A stretch of DNA of 39,943 nt from Mariniblastus sp. (GTDB lineage Bacteria; Planctomycetota; Planctomycetia; Pirellulales; Pirellulaceae). Made by a program: the position numbers and the translations under genes. This document shows, in pieces, positions 1 to 8,440 of the stretch. Where the stretch lies: assembly GCA_028823415.1 (NCBI GenBank), contig JAPKBL010000039.1:1-39943 (forward strand), written 5' to 3'. Below the pieces are notes generated by a model. That model saw nothing but the letters and a program-made list of their open reading frames with translations, was not told the origin of the DNA and searched no databases. Every line of letters begins with the position of its first letter. The stretch's first letter is position 1.

Positions 1-52
1 CCCGATAAACCACCCCGATAAACCACCCCGATAAACCACCCCGATAAACCAC
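1..52. repeat. 13-bp minisatellite, four perfect units
   Basis: The unit CCCGATAAACCAC is repeated four times without error (1-13, 14-26, 27-39, 40-52). It breaks off in CCCGGC at 53. The array begins at the window edge, so its true copy number is unknown. It lies about 60 bp upstream of the FG-GAP gene start. The 13-bp period is not a multiple of three and no coding role is seen. There are no spacers, so this is not a CRISPR array. Confidence 0.95.
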
Positions 53-112
53 CCCGGCAAAGCCAAACTCGACGGGCCGGCATTTCGAAATTGACAAAGG
101 ACAGCCTGATCC

Positions 113-1330
113 ATGAACTCGGTATTTCACTCAAGCTCGAAACTGAGCCTACTCGCTTTGATGTTGTTGATGCTGCTGATATCCAATGAAAAATCGGGAT
201 ATTGCCAAGCCCCTCCCGAGGGTAAAAGCGTAAATTGGATCAAGCACACGATCGTCGATCACCAAAAAACGGGCATCAACTCTGCCGTCGCCAGCGATTT
301 TGATCGGGACGGAAAATTGGATGTGATTGCATCCTATCAAGGCGGCGTCTTTCTTCATCGCGGCACCGACTGGCGGCCCGTCAAAATACATTCGTTCGAT
401 CCTGCCAACTCCCGGAACAAACCCGGCAAGGCTTGCATTCATAGTTGTTTAATTGATGTCGACCAGGATGGCGATCTCGATTTCATCGGCTCCAACCAGA
501 CCTTATTCTGGCTCGAATGCCCCGACGACCCTTTCTCGGGCGCCCCATGGGCCTACCGAACCGTAGATGACGAAATGCTCGGTTCGCATTGTGTATTAGC
601 TGCGGATGTGGATGGAAACGGCACAGTGGACTTAATTGCCAACTCATTCCATGACGAAAAAAAAACCACTGTGCCCCGCTCCATCGCCTGGTTGGAAATC
701 CCAGCCAACCCACGCGCGGCAAAACAATGGAAACGCCATGTCTTTGCCGCTCAAGATGCACCGGGAGGATCGCACTACATGGGATTTGGTGACTTAAATG
801 GCGATGGACGCGGCGACATTACCTGCGGCGCAAAAGGCCAACCGTTTTCCGACGGAGAGTGGTTCGCCTGGTGGGAGCAGCCCGCCGATCCCCGCGGTCC
901 CTGGAAAAAGCACTTGCTCGCCGAAAATCAGCCTGGGGCATCCAACATCCATCCCGTTCACATCGACGGGGACGAGGCCATCGACATTGTGGCAACCCGC
1001 GGTCACGGCGTAGGTGTCTTGTGGTTCCAAGGGCCTGATTTTAGGCCAATTGAGATCGATCCCAAAATCGAAGGTCCGCACACGCTTGTTACATCCGATC
1101 TCGACGGTGACCAGGACATTGACATCGCTGTCTGTGGACGCACGACTGATGGCACAACGATGTGGTATCAAAATGACGGAAACGGGAATTTTACTCCATC
1201 GGTTATCGACCGAGATCAAGGAAGTTATGATCTGCGCGCTGTGGACATGGACGGCGACGGCGACCTCGACCTTCTCAGTGCGGGACACCAGAACAACAAT
1301 GTCGTGTGGTACGAGAACCAAATTAAATAA
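113..1330 (+). CDS. Secreted FG-GAP/VCBS repeat protein
   Basis: A 405-aa exported protein with a hydrophobic signal segment at residues 10-24. The mature part is a string of seven Asp-rich, calcium-binding-type loops of the DxDxDGxxD kind at about residues 62-70, 115-123, 165-173, 227-235, 283-291, 329-337 and 378-386. This spacing of about 50 residues is that of FG-GAP/VCBS repeats, which fold as a seven-bladed beta-propeller; seven blades would close one propeller. No catalytic domain is visible, so the likely role is binding or adhesion outside the cytoplasm. This is an inference from the family. The gene stands alone and converges on the esterase gene 46 bp downstream, with no obvious terminator hairpin between them. 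Confidence 0.9.
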   Translation: MNSVFHSSSKLSLLALMLLMLLISNEKSGYCQAPPEGKSVNWIKHTIVDHQKTGINSAVASDFDRDGKLDVIASYQGGVFLHRGTDWRPVKIHSFDPANSRNKPGKACIHSCLIDVDQDGDLDFIGSNQTLFWLECPDDPFSGAPWAYRTVDDEMLGSHCVLAADVDGNGTVDLIANSFHDEKKTTVPRSIAWLEIPANPRAAKQWKRHVFAAQDAPGGSHYMGFGDLNGDGRGDITCGAKGQPFSDGEWFAWWEQPADPRGPWKKHLLAENQPGASNIHPVHIDGDEAIDIVATRGHGVGVLWFQGPDFRPIEIDPKIEGPHTLVTSDLDGDQDIDIAVCGRTTDGTTMWYQNDGNGNFTPSVIDRDQGSYDLRAVDMDGDGDLDLLSAGHQNNNVVWYENQIK

Positions 1331-1376
1331 GAACCCAATTAGCCTCGCTAACACAAACCCGGCTGACAACGAAACT

Positions 1377-2480
1377 TCACTCGTTCGTTTTTTCCGGGTC
1401 GAGAAATTGACTCGCAAAAAAATCAACGGGCTGCTGTCGATCTCGTTGACTATTTAGTCCATGTCCGGCTCCCTTGACCAAAATAAAGGTTGTCGAAACA
1501 CCTGCCGCCTTGAGAGCGTCGTTTAGCATTTGACTCTGTTGAGGCGGGACCAAACGGTCCTGATCACCATGCATAATTAAAAACGGTGGATCATCGGAGG
1601 TCACGTATTGAATCGGATTTATCTTCGCTGTTTTTTGTGGTACATCTTGAATCGGAGCACCCACCAATAAGGACTCTGGCGAATTGGCAGCATCGTGATC
1701 TAATTTACCCTTCGATCCTGCCTGCTGATTCATCCTTAGTAAATCCGTTGGACCATACCAGTCGCAAACCGCTTGAACGCGACTCGACACGTCGAGGTTT
1801 CCAAGAGTCCCCTCTAATTCAGAGACTTCCCCGCTAGTCCCTAAAAGTGCAACGAGATGTCCTCCGGCGGAGGATCCCCACACGCCGAATTTTTCAGGGT
1901 CTAAACCAAACCGCTGGGCATTTTTTCGAAGGAACCGGACCGCTGCCTTGCAATCGTGAATTTGTGCCGGAAAGGTCGCGTGATGACTCAGTCGGTAATT
2001 AATACTCGCGACGGCAAATCCACGCTTAAGCAATGAATTCAAATGGGCAAATCGATCTTTCGACCCGTTTTTCCAACCACCGCCATGGACCCAAATGATC
2101 AGTGGCAGTCGAGAGGGAGGGGACTTGGACTGAGGCAGGTAGAGGTCTAGACGATGACGTTCGTGCCCCTGATCCACATAGGCAAGATTCTTTTGCGTTT
2201 TGGTTTTTGCGGGCAAACCATCGGATGAGCCAGCGTTGCGATTTAAAAACTTGGAATGCTCCTCCACTGAAATCCATCCGCTTCGATCAGCATCAACACG
2301 ATCGAAATTACCACGAATCGCTAATGGCAATTCATCGCGAGACAGGCGGTTGTCTTTATTTTTATCCCAGCGAAGAAAACGACCGTCAGGCGTCGCTGAA
2401 CCCGACTGAGCCGCTAAAGGAGCGCAACTGAGCCACAGAATTGACAATGCCACCAGCCAGAAAAATCTTTTGCCGTTCAT
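1377..2480 (-). CDS. Exported EF-hand alpha/beta-hydrolase (esterase/lipase)
   Basis: A 367-aa secreted hydrolase counted from the ATG at 2480. An ATG four codons upstream (2492) is also possible, but a GGGGAAACGG stretch just before 2480 looks like the better ribosome site. A signal peptide occupies residues 1-25. Two canonical 12-residue EF-hand loops follow (39-50 and 63-74). The rest is an esterase/lipase domain of the BD-FAE / alpha-beta-hydrolase-3 type. It has the oxyanion HGGGW at 132-136, nucleophile Ser204 in GSSAG, Asp308 in HGDQD and His340 in GAGHG, so the triad is complete. Substrate is unknown; carbohydrate acetyl or feruloyl ester is a common role in this group. EF-hand fusion to secreted enzymes is common in planctomycetes. 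Confidence 0.9.
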   Translation of the reverse strand: MNGKRFFWLVALSILWLSCAPLAAQSGSATPDGRFLRWDKNKDNRLSRDELPLAIRGNFDRVDADRSGWISVEEHSKFLNRNAGSSDGLPAKTKTQKNLAYVDQGHERHRLDLYLPQSKSPPSRLPLIIWVHGGGWKNGSKDRFAHLNSLLKRGFAVASINYRLSHHATFPAQIHDCKAAVRFLRKNAQRFGLDPEKFGVWGSSAGGHLVALLGTSGEVSELEGTLGNLDVSSRVQAVCDWYGPTDLLRMNQQAGSKGKLDHDAANSPESLLVGAPIQDVPQKTAKINPIQYVTSDDPPFLIMHGDQDRLVPPQQSQMLNDALKAAGVSTTFILVKGAGHGLNSQRDRQQPVDFFASQFLDPEKTNE

Positions 2481-2626
2481 CCGTTTCCCCATCTAGAAAG
2501 CTATTAAATCGACCGGTGTTAAGTCGAAAGCAATCGATAAACATTATCGAGCTAATGGGTAGTTTAAACCACTCTTGCACTTAAAAAAACTGCAGAGCCG
2601 AACCCCCGCGGAGTACCGCAGATACC

Positions 2627-3811
2627 TTATGTGGCAGTTTTTCGTTTTCTAATCGTCGCGTCAGACTGCAGCCACTGGGTCAATTTCTTGGACTCCGCAT
2701 TCCAAGCTTTGCCAATACGTTTGGAGCAAAACAACTCGAACAACAAATCAAATGTTTCGGCCATCGTACGGAGGCTCTCAATTCTATCCTGCCTGTCTCT
2801 GATTTCGGTACCGCTATCGCCAGGACGACTGATTTTTGCGCTTCCAAGAATTCCGGTTTCTGCTTGTAAATTGAAATCGTATTGCTCACCGTTGCGGATC
2901 AAAGTCAAACCGGCCTTGCGCGGTAGCTTTCCCATTCGAATCGCCATCCCAGCTTCCGGTAAAGCAACAGGGCTCTCCGATGAAATCGATTCTTTTCCGT
3001 GTTCACCTTGAGGACAATCCAAGCTCAACGACCTAGCAAACATTCCAGTTACCTCAGACTCGTCGGCCAGTGGAAGAGTGTCAGGGCCGGTATCCCACTT
3101 CCACCACAACCACAGCAAAAATTCATTTCCCAGATAATCATAATTATCTGTCATCCCGTTCCACCAAGTCACTTGGGCCGATTCGCCCGGTAGAAAAGCA
3201 GTTGGCTCAATCGCGAACAACTCTGCGTTAGCCCCGACTTCTTGTGCGTATTCGAGGGCCAGCTTGCCGGAAGAGACACGGCTGAACTCCATCTCGAATG
3301 CGCGTTCCATTAAATCGATGCAGGAGTCGTTGGTTTTTTCACTGGCGCTTCCAAGAAAAACCGTCTCGGTATCAGCATCCCAGAGGATCGAGGTTTCGGC
3401 CATCCGCTTATAATTGCCTTTTTGCGCCTCTAGTTCGCAACGTGCATCGACGGCTTCTTTTGCCTCCTCGCGCTGTGCTTTGGTAGGTCGATCACCGAGT
3501 TGGTCACCCATCACTCCAACCAACTCCATTTGCATCCAGGCACGTTTGATGGGGCCCGGGATACTGCATGAATCTATCCGAACTCCAAAATGCAGCGCGT
3601 CGCCAAGGATATTTTTCTCTCGATCAAATTCCGTGTCGAAAAGGTGTGAGCCTCCGGTAAAACCGATGCTAGGCTGTTCGTGCAGGCGCGCGTTGGAATT
3701 CCCGATCCGATGCTGTTTCAAAATTTCAAGGTGCTCGTCGCCGAAACTGCCGCTAGGATCTTTTTCAATTCGAAAACGCTCGAAAGTAACACTGCCAGAA
3801 AGAAAACCCAT
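2627..3811 (-). CDS. Putative RdgC-like (recombination-associated) protein
   Basis: A 394-aa soluble protein with no signal peptide or membrane segment. The reading frame stays open to a GTG at 3859, but the ATG at 3811, opening MGFLSGSVTFERFRI, is preceded by AGG at usable spacing and begins at what looks like the first structured segment. The N-terminal strand pattern, the charged helical segment around residues 105-140 (TKAQREEAKEAVDARCE) and the following ILWDADTETVFLGSASEK strand-turn-strand resemble the middle of RdgC proteins. RdgC forms a DNA-encircling ring that modulates RecA. The match is by pattern only, and the protein is longer than E. coli RdgC (about 300 aa), so the family call is tentative. 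The gene precedes the esterase gene on the same strand by 146 bp and is probably not co-transcribed with it. Confidence 0.62.
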   Translation of the reverse strand: MGFLSGSVTFERFRIEKDPSGSFGDEHLEILKQHRIGNSNARLHEQPSIGFTGGSHLFDTEFDREKNILGDALHFGVRIDSCSIPGPIKRAWMQMELVGVMGDQLGDRPTKAQREEAKEAVDARCELEAQKGNYKRMAETSILWDADTETVFLGSASEKTNDSCIDLMERAFEMEFSRVSSGKLALEYAQEVGANAELFAIEPTAFLPGESAQVTWWNGMTDNYDYLGNEFLLWLWWKWDTGPDTLPLADESEVTGMFARSLSLDCPQGEHGKESISSESPVALPEAGMAIRMGKLPRKAGLTLIRNGEQYDFNLQAETGILGSAKISRPGDSGTEIRDRQDRIESLRTMAETFDLLFELFCSKRIGKAWNAESKKLTQWLQSDATIRKRKTAT

Positions 3812-4121
3812 ACTTGATGACCTAATCGCAAATAATGAAGGAGACTCTCGATATCCCACCCCATGCCAAAGAAATACATCAACCTGGATGTCGCCTCATG
3901 GAGTGTCTCGATAACGTTTTATTCGGTTATGTGGCTGGCAAACTTGATCGTTTGGGACATTAACGAATTCTGGCAAAAACCGAAAAATCTCCGTATGCAG
4001 CTACTTTGCAAACAGCTACTTTGCAAACCGCATTTTTGAGAACCAACCGCAACTCGACAGCGGGCGATGTCGAGGTGCGGATTCTCGTTCTCGGACTCAA
4101 TGGTGCCCAATCCATCGCAGT
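3812..4121. other. 310-bp intergenic region with a 15-bp tandem duplication
   Basis: This stretch lies between the RdgC-like start and the PhoD-like stop. It holds a perfect tandem duplication of CAGCTACTTTGCAAA (3998-4012 and 4013-4027). A 63-codon minus-strand frame across it starts with TTG, repeats LQSSC because of the duplication and shows no family features, so I do not call a gene. No terminator of the U-tract type was found for the phosphatase gene. Confidence 0.7.
3998..4027. repeat. 15-bp perfect tandem duplication
   Basis: Two head-to-tail identical copies of CAGCTACTTTGCAAA in non-coding DNA. It looks like a recent slippage or duplication event. Confidence 0.95.
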
Positions 4122-6071
4122 CTACTTCAAGTCTATTTGAAGCTTAGCGTTGCTACCGGGTTGCACCGGATTGAGACCACTGATTTTGGATAGATCCGGT
4201 TTTTCCCGCCCGAGTTTCACCGTGTAATTACCCTTCGAATAAACAGGGGGGCGAAAGCGATTCGAATCCATGCGAACGGTGTAAAGTATTTCGCCGGTCG
4301 CTTCCTCGATGACTTGCACCACCGGCCGCGCCGCTCCCTTGACCACCATCTCCGGCAAATAACCGGCTGGCTTGCGGCCATCGTTATTACGGTAATCAAA
4401 TGTGATCGGCCAACCCGTAAACTGAGCCTCGTCGCCGTGGTCAATATCCGCAAACCGGGGCCAACATTCTACGGTAATTTTTCGATTTTTCTTGTTGAAT
4501 CGAACCACCCCGAATCCATCCCCACGCTGTTTCTCATCTTGTCGGTTCGGCGGATTGGCATAGGCCAGCATCGTGATTTTATTACCCAAGCCATCAAGAT
4601 AGTCGCCGGTCCACGGAAGCGAACTATCGGCCACGGCGTGGGGGCCAGGTTTCTCGTTTTCGGGCCACCACCAACGACCGTAGATCGTATTGACAATCGC
4701 AGGACTGGTGAACGCGTAAGGACCGTCCCCAAAGTTTTCGATGCCATGTTTGACAAAAACAGCGAGGTGTTGATCCCCGCAGAGATGGGGCGCCCACGCA
4801 CGCCGAATTTCAACGAGCGCTTTGTTACGACCTTTTTGCGGCCAGGCATTACTATCGAGGTCGGCGAGTAAACGATTGCTCTCTTGACCGTGTAGATGAA
4901 CCGCACCGCAAAATGCTGTTTGCGAAAGCACGCATTTCATGTCGGCGCCCGTCCAGTCCTGACTCCAAGCGTTAAGGAACTCTAATTGTCGATCCCCCAT
5001 GAGTTTCAATTGCGGGAGATCCACTGCGGAACGATCATATTTAGGATCGTTAATATGGTCCGGGCGAGGCCCCATCTTGGGGATTTTCCCTTCAGGGCCA
5101 CTCTTAAATTTTCGATCTTCGACGATCGCGAAGTTAATTCCACCAATCGTCAAGTCGGTATAATAAACGCCGATTCCTCGCTCGATGGGCGTGGGATCAT
5201 AAGCGTCGGGAAGATGCCATGTCTGGCAACGCTGGACCATGTTGACGTACTTTGCGGGGTAGTAATAACCTCCGCTCGGTCCCTGGGGATTGCTTGCCTG
5301 CTTTCCATTCTCGCCCCAGATATTTGCCTGGCCGACATCGTGATCGTCGGGAATCGTAACCACAGGTCGATTCTTCAAGATATCCCGAAACTGCATTCCG
5401 AATTCCAGCCAACCGTACGTATGTTCCGTATGATGATAGGATTGATCGCCTGCAAAGAACAAAAAGTCGGGATCTATTTTTTTCAAATTGTCAATCATTT
5501 TAGGTCGCGGCCCAGGCGTCCGTGAACTGTTACAAGACAGATTGCCAACGACAATTACATCTTTCTCGATTGGATCCTTGCGAATGAGTCCTTCGAATTC
5601 CGCCTCGCCACCGTGGCGCACCCGATAGGCAACGTCTTTTGTGTTATCCCAATTTTCCAATCGAAAATGAGCGCTCCACCCAAGCTCAATAACTTCTTCT
5701 TTGGCGACTTCCTGCCACTCTCCAGAAGGTTGTTTCAGTTCTAGCCGAGCCACCCTCGCCTCATCTGGTTTAAGCGGAAAAAGCTGAGCCGTCAGTTTGA
5801 GGACACCATGGTCGTGAGTATAAACAGCAAATCCAACGACTTCATCGCGGGGAACATTCAGATTCATCGTTCGACGCTTGTTCGGCTTGACTTTCCACCA
5901 TTGGCCTGTCGCCATCGATTCCAGGTTTTTGAATTTCGGGCCAAATACTGGGGATTGCTCCTGACCCACCAGAAGTTCGCTGCTCGCCAGCGAAAGGAGG
6001 ATCAATGTAAGGCAGCAAATGCCTACTGCTGATCGAAAACGGAAACACCCACTCAGTCTGTTTTGATTCAT
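4122..6071 (-). CDS. Secreted PhoD-like metallophosphatase
   Basis: A 649-aa protein with a typical signal peptide (hydrophobic residues 14-30, then SSELLVGQ). A beta-rich N-terminal domain (about 60-165) precedes a PhoD-type calcineurin-like core. The core starts with VVGNLSCNSSRTP at about 174, then GDQSYHH (208-214) and PDDHDVG (241-247), which are the metal-binding blocks of the family. A late CGDQHLA and GHGD-like segment follows near residue 430. PhoD enzymes are Ca/Fe-dependent phosphodiesterases/phosphomonoesterases that release phosphate outside the cytoplasm. Planctomycete members of this type are often annotated as alkaline phosphatase D-like, and the substrate cannot be read from sequence. 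The ATG at 6071 gives a complete signal peptide. A second, more divergent PhoD-like gene lies at 35.7 kb. Confidence 0.88.
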   Translation of the reverse strand: MNQNRLSGCFRFRSAVGICCLTLILLSLASSELLVGQEQSPVFGPKFKNLESMATGQWWKVKPNKRRTMNLNVPRDEVVGFAVYTHDHGVLKLTAQLFPLKPDEARVARLELKQPSGEWQEVAKEEVIELGWSAHFRLENWDNTKDVAYRVRHGGEAEFEGLIRKDPIEKDVIVVGNLSCNSSRTPGPRPKMIDNLKKIDPDFLFFAGDQSYHHTEHTYGWLEFGMQFRDILKNRPVVTIPDDHDVGQANIWGENGKQASNPQGPSGGYYYPAKYVNMVQRCQTWHLPDAYDPTPIERGIGVYYTDLTIGGINFAIVEDRKFKSGPEGKIPKMGPRPDHINDPKYDRSAVDLPQLKLMGDRQLEFLNAWSQDWTGADMKCVLSQTAFCGAVHLHGQESNRLLADLDSNAWPQKGRNKALVEIRRAWAPHLCGDQHLAVFVKHGIENFGDGPYAFTSPAIVNTIYGRWWWPENEKPGPHAVADSSLPWTGDYLDGLGNKITMLAYANPPNRQDEKQRGDGFGVVRFNKKNRKITVECWPRFADIDHGDEAQFTGWPITFDYRNNDGRKPAGYLPEMVVKGAARPVVQVIEEATGEILYTVRMDSNRFRPPVYSKGNYTVKLGREKPDLSKISGLNPVQPGSNAKLQIDLK

Positions 6072-6276
6072 TTTTGTCTTGCTCTGGAATTTGGAAACTC
6101 CCGCTATTGTCCAAAACTAAGGCAGGAACGTCAAATTAGATTAGCTTTATTTTTATAGAATCAACCGCTATTCCAAAGTAAGCAAATTGAATGACTTCAA
6201 GCGTTGTTTCTGGCCAATCACCGCCGCATTTAACCCGATTTAATTGAGGCGCAAGAAATCCAAGTTTTCATTAGCC

Positions 6277-6360
6277 GATTCAGAGTTTCAATCGATTCAG
6301 AGTTTCAATCGATTCAGAGTTTCAATCGATTCAGAGTTTCAATCGATTCAAAGTTTCCGT
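6277..6360. repeat. 17-bp minisatellite, four perfect units plus a degenerate fifth
   Basis: The unit GATTCAGAGTTTCAATC occurs at 6277-6293, 6294-6310, 6311-6327 and 6328-6344 without error. A decayed copy starting GATTCAAAGTTTCCG follows at 6345. Each junction contains the palindrome AATCGATT. The array ends about 20 bp before the porin terminator hairpin. Confidence 0.95.
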
Positions 6361-6377
6361 TGAATTTAAGCGCGCAT

Positions 6378-6418
6378 AAAAAAACTCTCCGCAGTAGAAC
6401 TACGGAGAGTTTATTTTT
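6378..6418 (-). terminator. Rho-independent terminator of the porin gene
   Basis: A perfect 10-bp stem, AAACTCTCCG (6382-6391) with CGGAGAGTTT (6403-6412), and an 11-nt loop. On the minus strand the stem is followed by a run of T from the A-tract at 6378-6384. It sits about 30 bp past the porin stop codon. A TTATTTTT stretch on the other side may let it act in both directions. Confidence 0.85.
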
Positions 6419-6442
6419 CAAACGTTCAAGTCATTTTGATGC

Positions 6443-7666
6443 TTAGAAAGTCGCAACAAAATCGATTCCGAACACGCTTTCTTTGTAATTCAATCCAGGT
6501 GACCAATCGTATCGGTACTCAGGACGAACTGTGATGTTCGCAGTTGCTTTGTAGTTGAAGCCGTAAGTAGCTTCGTACTGCGAGTGAGATCCACCTGGAG
6601 GAAGAACTCCGCCATGAGGAGCATATCCAGTGACGTTGTCACCCTTCCACCACTCAGCACGCCTACCGAAGGTCAGACGATCTGAAATTGTATAGAACAA
6701 GTAATTGCTCAGTCCGAAGTTGTCTTCGCCAGTGCTGTTAACTCGAAGCACATCGCTTTGGAATACGCACTGGACTCGCTCAGTAAGCTGCAAGTCAAGA
6801 ACTATGCTTTGTGAGTAAGCATCGTCGCCGCGTGCACCAAGATCACCAAACGAAGTCATGTAGGTAAACGATGCGTCGTCATTGAACTTGCGAGTGAAAC
6901 CACCCAAGAAAGTGCTGCCGTCACCGAATTGATCGAATCCAGTATCCCAGCCAGCGGTCCATCCACCGTACAAAGTGGTGCAGTCATTCATCTTATATGT
7001 ACCGACGGCACCCGTATGAGTGAAGGGCTCACTGTTGTACATCATCATTGAATGAGAGTAGAAGAAGTTTTGGGGAGCAGGAACGGACTCGTAACCCATC
7101 AAGGTATAAAAGTGTCCGATCTTTACGCTCAAGTCGCCCATCGCAACTTCGCCGTAAAGCTGTGGCAACGCCCAGCCGTACTTACCGCCGCGTGTGTAGG
7201 CTGGATCAAGATCCCAAGTTGGACCAGGATTACCGAAAGCCTGAGTATCAGGACCGTCGACACCGTACATCGCGTCGAAACGGAAACCGAAAGCAAGTTC
7301 GCCGCTTGTCGAATTAGCTTCCTTCTCAACGAACAACCAGCCTTGACTTAGGTCAAACGAATCTGGATTCGAGTTGAAAAGATCATTAGATGCGCTGTGA
7401 ATTCCCATGGCAAACCAGCCACCGATGTTCAAGCAAGTATCCGAGCAACTGTTGCCGAATAATGTCCGTGGCTCGCCGAGCCCGGAGTCACAGCAGGCAA
7501 CCGTTTCCGCAACGGGTGCGGGGGTTCCTGCATTGTCTTGAAAAGAAACAACCGTTGCGGGTGTTCCTACGTTATTAATTGTCTGTGCATTGACACCTGA
7601 TAGCCCGAAAGCTCCCGATCCAATTAGGCCCAAGACAAACATCCAGCCTGACGTTCCGCGTTTCAT
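6443..7666 (-). CDS. BBP2-like outer-membrane beta-barrel porin
   Basis: A 407-aa exported protein. The signal peptide covers about residues 1-28 (ending GVNAQ). A Cys-containing linker (CCDSGLGEP, NSCSDTCLN) precedes the barrel, which starts with LNIGGWFAMGIHSAS. The rest is amphipathic beta strands rich in aromatic residues and Gly, and the chain ends in Phe (GIDFVATF), the usual last residue of outer-membrane barrels. The pattern and length fit the planctomycete putative beta-barrel porin-2 family (BBP2, OmpL-like). The gene is divergent from the ammonium transporter across 774 bp. AGGGTGG lies 8 nt before the ATG. Role: diffusion of small solutes, possibly ammonium given the neighbour (inference). 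It has a strong terminator downstream, as expected of a highly expressed gene. Confidence 0.88.
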   Translation of the reverse strand: MKRGTSGWMFVLGLIGSGAFGLSGVNAQTINNVGTPATVVSFQDNAGTPAPVAETVACCDSGLGEPRTLFGNSCSDTCLNIGGWFAMGIHSASNDLFNSNPDSFDLSQGWLFVEKEANSTSGELAFGFRFDAMYGVDGPDTQAFGNPGPTWDLDPAYTRGGKYGWALPQLYGEVAMGDLSVKIGHFYTLMGYESVPAPQNFFYSHSMMMYNSEPFTHTGAVGTYKMNDCTTLYGGWTAGWDTGFDQFGDGSTFLGGFTRKFNDDASFTYMTSFGDLGARGDDAYSQSIVLDLQLTERVQCVFQSDVLRVNSTGEDNFGLSNYLFYTISDRLTFGRRAEWWKGDNVTGYAPHGGVLPPGGSHSQYEATYGFNYKATANITVRPEYRYDWSPGLNYKESVFGIDFVATF

Positions 7667-8133
7667 GACACCACCCTGTGTTGTAACTACATCGTTATTT
7701 GTTTTCCGGTCTCAAACAAACTCAACACGACGTTGGCTGAGTTCGCCTTTTACTACAACCTTTGGAATCGGTTGTGACGCCAGTGACGACTATTCCAAAT
7801 TCACCAATTTTCTGTAATTCCCGACCTGAAAGCGGCTAAGCTGCGGAAGTTTGACGGTTGAAGCGGTCGATCTAGCCAGCCGTGTTAAGGTTTTCCGGTT
7901 ACAAAACATGTCCGCTACCAACGCATCAGCCGCGATGCTATCAGCCCCAAGCGACGCGCAAAACGGAGCTGCCAGCCCACCACCCACCGCTGCTCGTGGC
8001 TCTGAAGACAGCCAGTCAGAGATTCCACGTTCGATTGAAAAGCCCTCCGCAATGGCCCTCTCAAGCAACGTGGTTGATCATTTTTTGGGCAACTAAACAA
8101 CACTAAACCAATGTTATTGATAGTTTTCGACGT

Positions 8134-8157
8134 CAAAGGGAACAAAAGCACCCTTTG
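8134..8157. other. Inverted repeat upstream of amt
   Basis: Perfect 7-bp stem CAAAGGG/CCCTTTG with a 10-nt loop and no T-tract on either side. It could be an operator or an RNA hairpin; the function is unknown. Confidence 0.4.
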
Positions 8158-8191
8158 GGGTTCGCAAGGTTTGGCCGGAAACTTGACTGCC

Positions 8192-8217
8192 TTGGATTAA
8201 ATCTCACATGCAAATCA
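8192..8217. repeat. Dispersed intergenic 26-bp element, copy A
   Basis: 22 of 26 positions agree with 35013-35038, ungapped and in the same orientation, including the shared blocks AATCTC and ATGCAAATCA. CTTGA occurs 10 nt upstream here and 11 nt upstream in the other copy. Both copies lie in non-coding DNA. Function unknown. Confidence 0.6.
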
Positions 8218-8440
8218 TTTAAGCGATCAACATCGTTGTTCAGACGCCGCTGATTTTTTCAAAAGAAAAAAGCAGAAAAAATGATAGCGTTTTTTCCACT
8301 TGAATCCCACTTACCGCCACTTGGCCCCCAATCCTGCTTCGAATTGGTATGGGGTTTGCAAATGATAAGAAGACCCCAGCACCGCAGTATCACCTTCCGG
8401 GGCCACAGCCGTTTGCCATCTCCAAAAGGAATTCAATCGA

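Larger units (their letters stand above)
6072..6442. other. 371-bp intergenic region with minisatellite and terminator
   Basis: AT-rich spacer between the PhoD-like start and the porin stop. It contains the 17-bp tandem array and the porin terminator listed separately. No coding frame is supported. Confidence 0.8.
7667..8440. other. 774-bp divergent intergenic region between porin and amt
   Basis: Contains the upstream regions of both divergent genes. The part from about 7900 to 8080 is richer in GC and open in several frames (7790-8068 minus; 7851-8096 plus), but the translations are low-complexity Ala/Ser-rich and match no family I know. A hairpin, CAAAGGG (8134-8140) with CCCTTTG (8151-8157), lies about 280 bp before the amt start. 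A 26-bp sequence at 8192-8217 recurs at 35013-35038. No promoter could be assigned with confidence. Confidence 0.6.

Noticed and set aside
3919..4110. 63-codon minus-strand frame
   Set aside because: It has a TTG start, and its internal LQSSC repeat is only the product of the 15-bp duplication; no features of a protein.
4314..4871. 185-codon plus-strand frame opposite the PhoD-like gene
   Set aside because: Antisense shadow of a confident coding region, without family features.
6277..6360. CRISPR-like array
   Set aside because: The 17-bp units are head to tail with no spacers and no cas genes are present; it is a minisatellite.
7790..8096. Coding frames in the porin/amt intergenic region, on both strands
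   Set aside because: They overlap each other, are Ala/Ser-rich and low in complexity, lack ribosome sites and resemble no known family.
8171..8187. Sigma-54 promoter upstream of amt
   Set aside because: TTGGC and TTG occur at the right spacing, but the -12 element reads TTGA instead of TTGC. A second candidate at about 8321-8337 has GG and GC one base too far apart. Neither is good enough to call.
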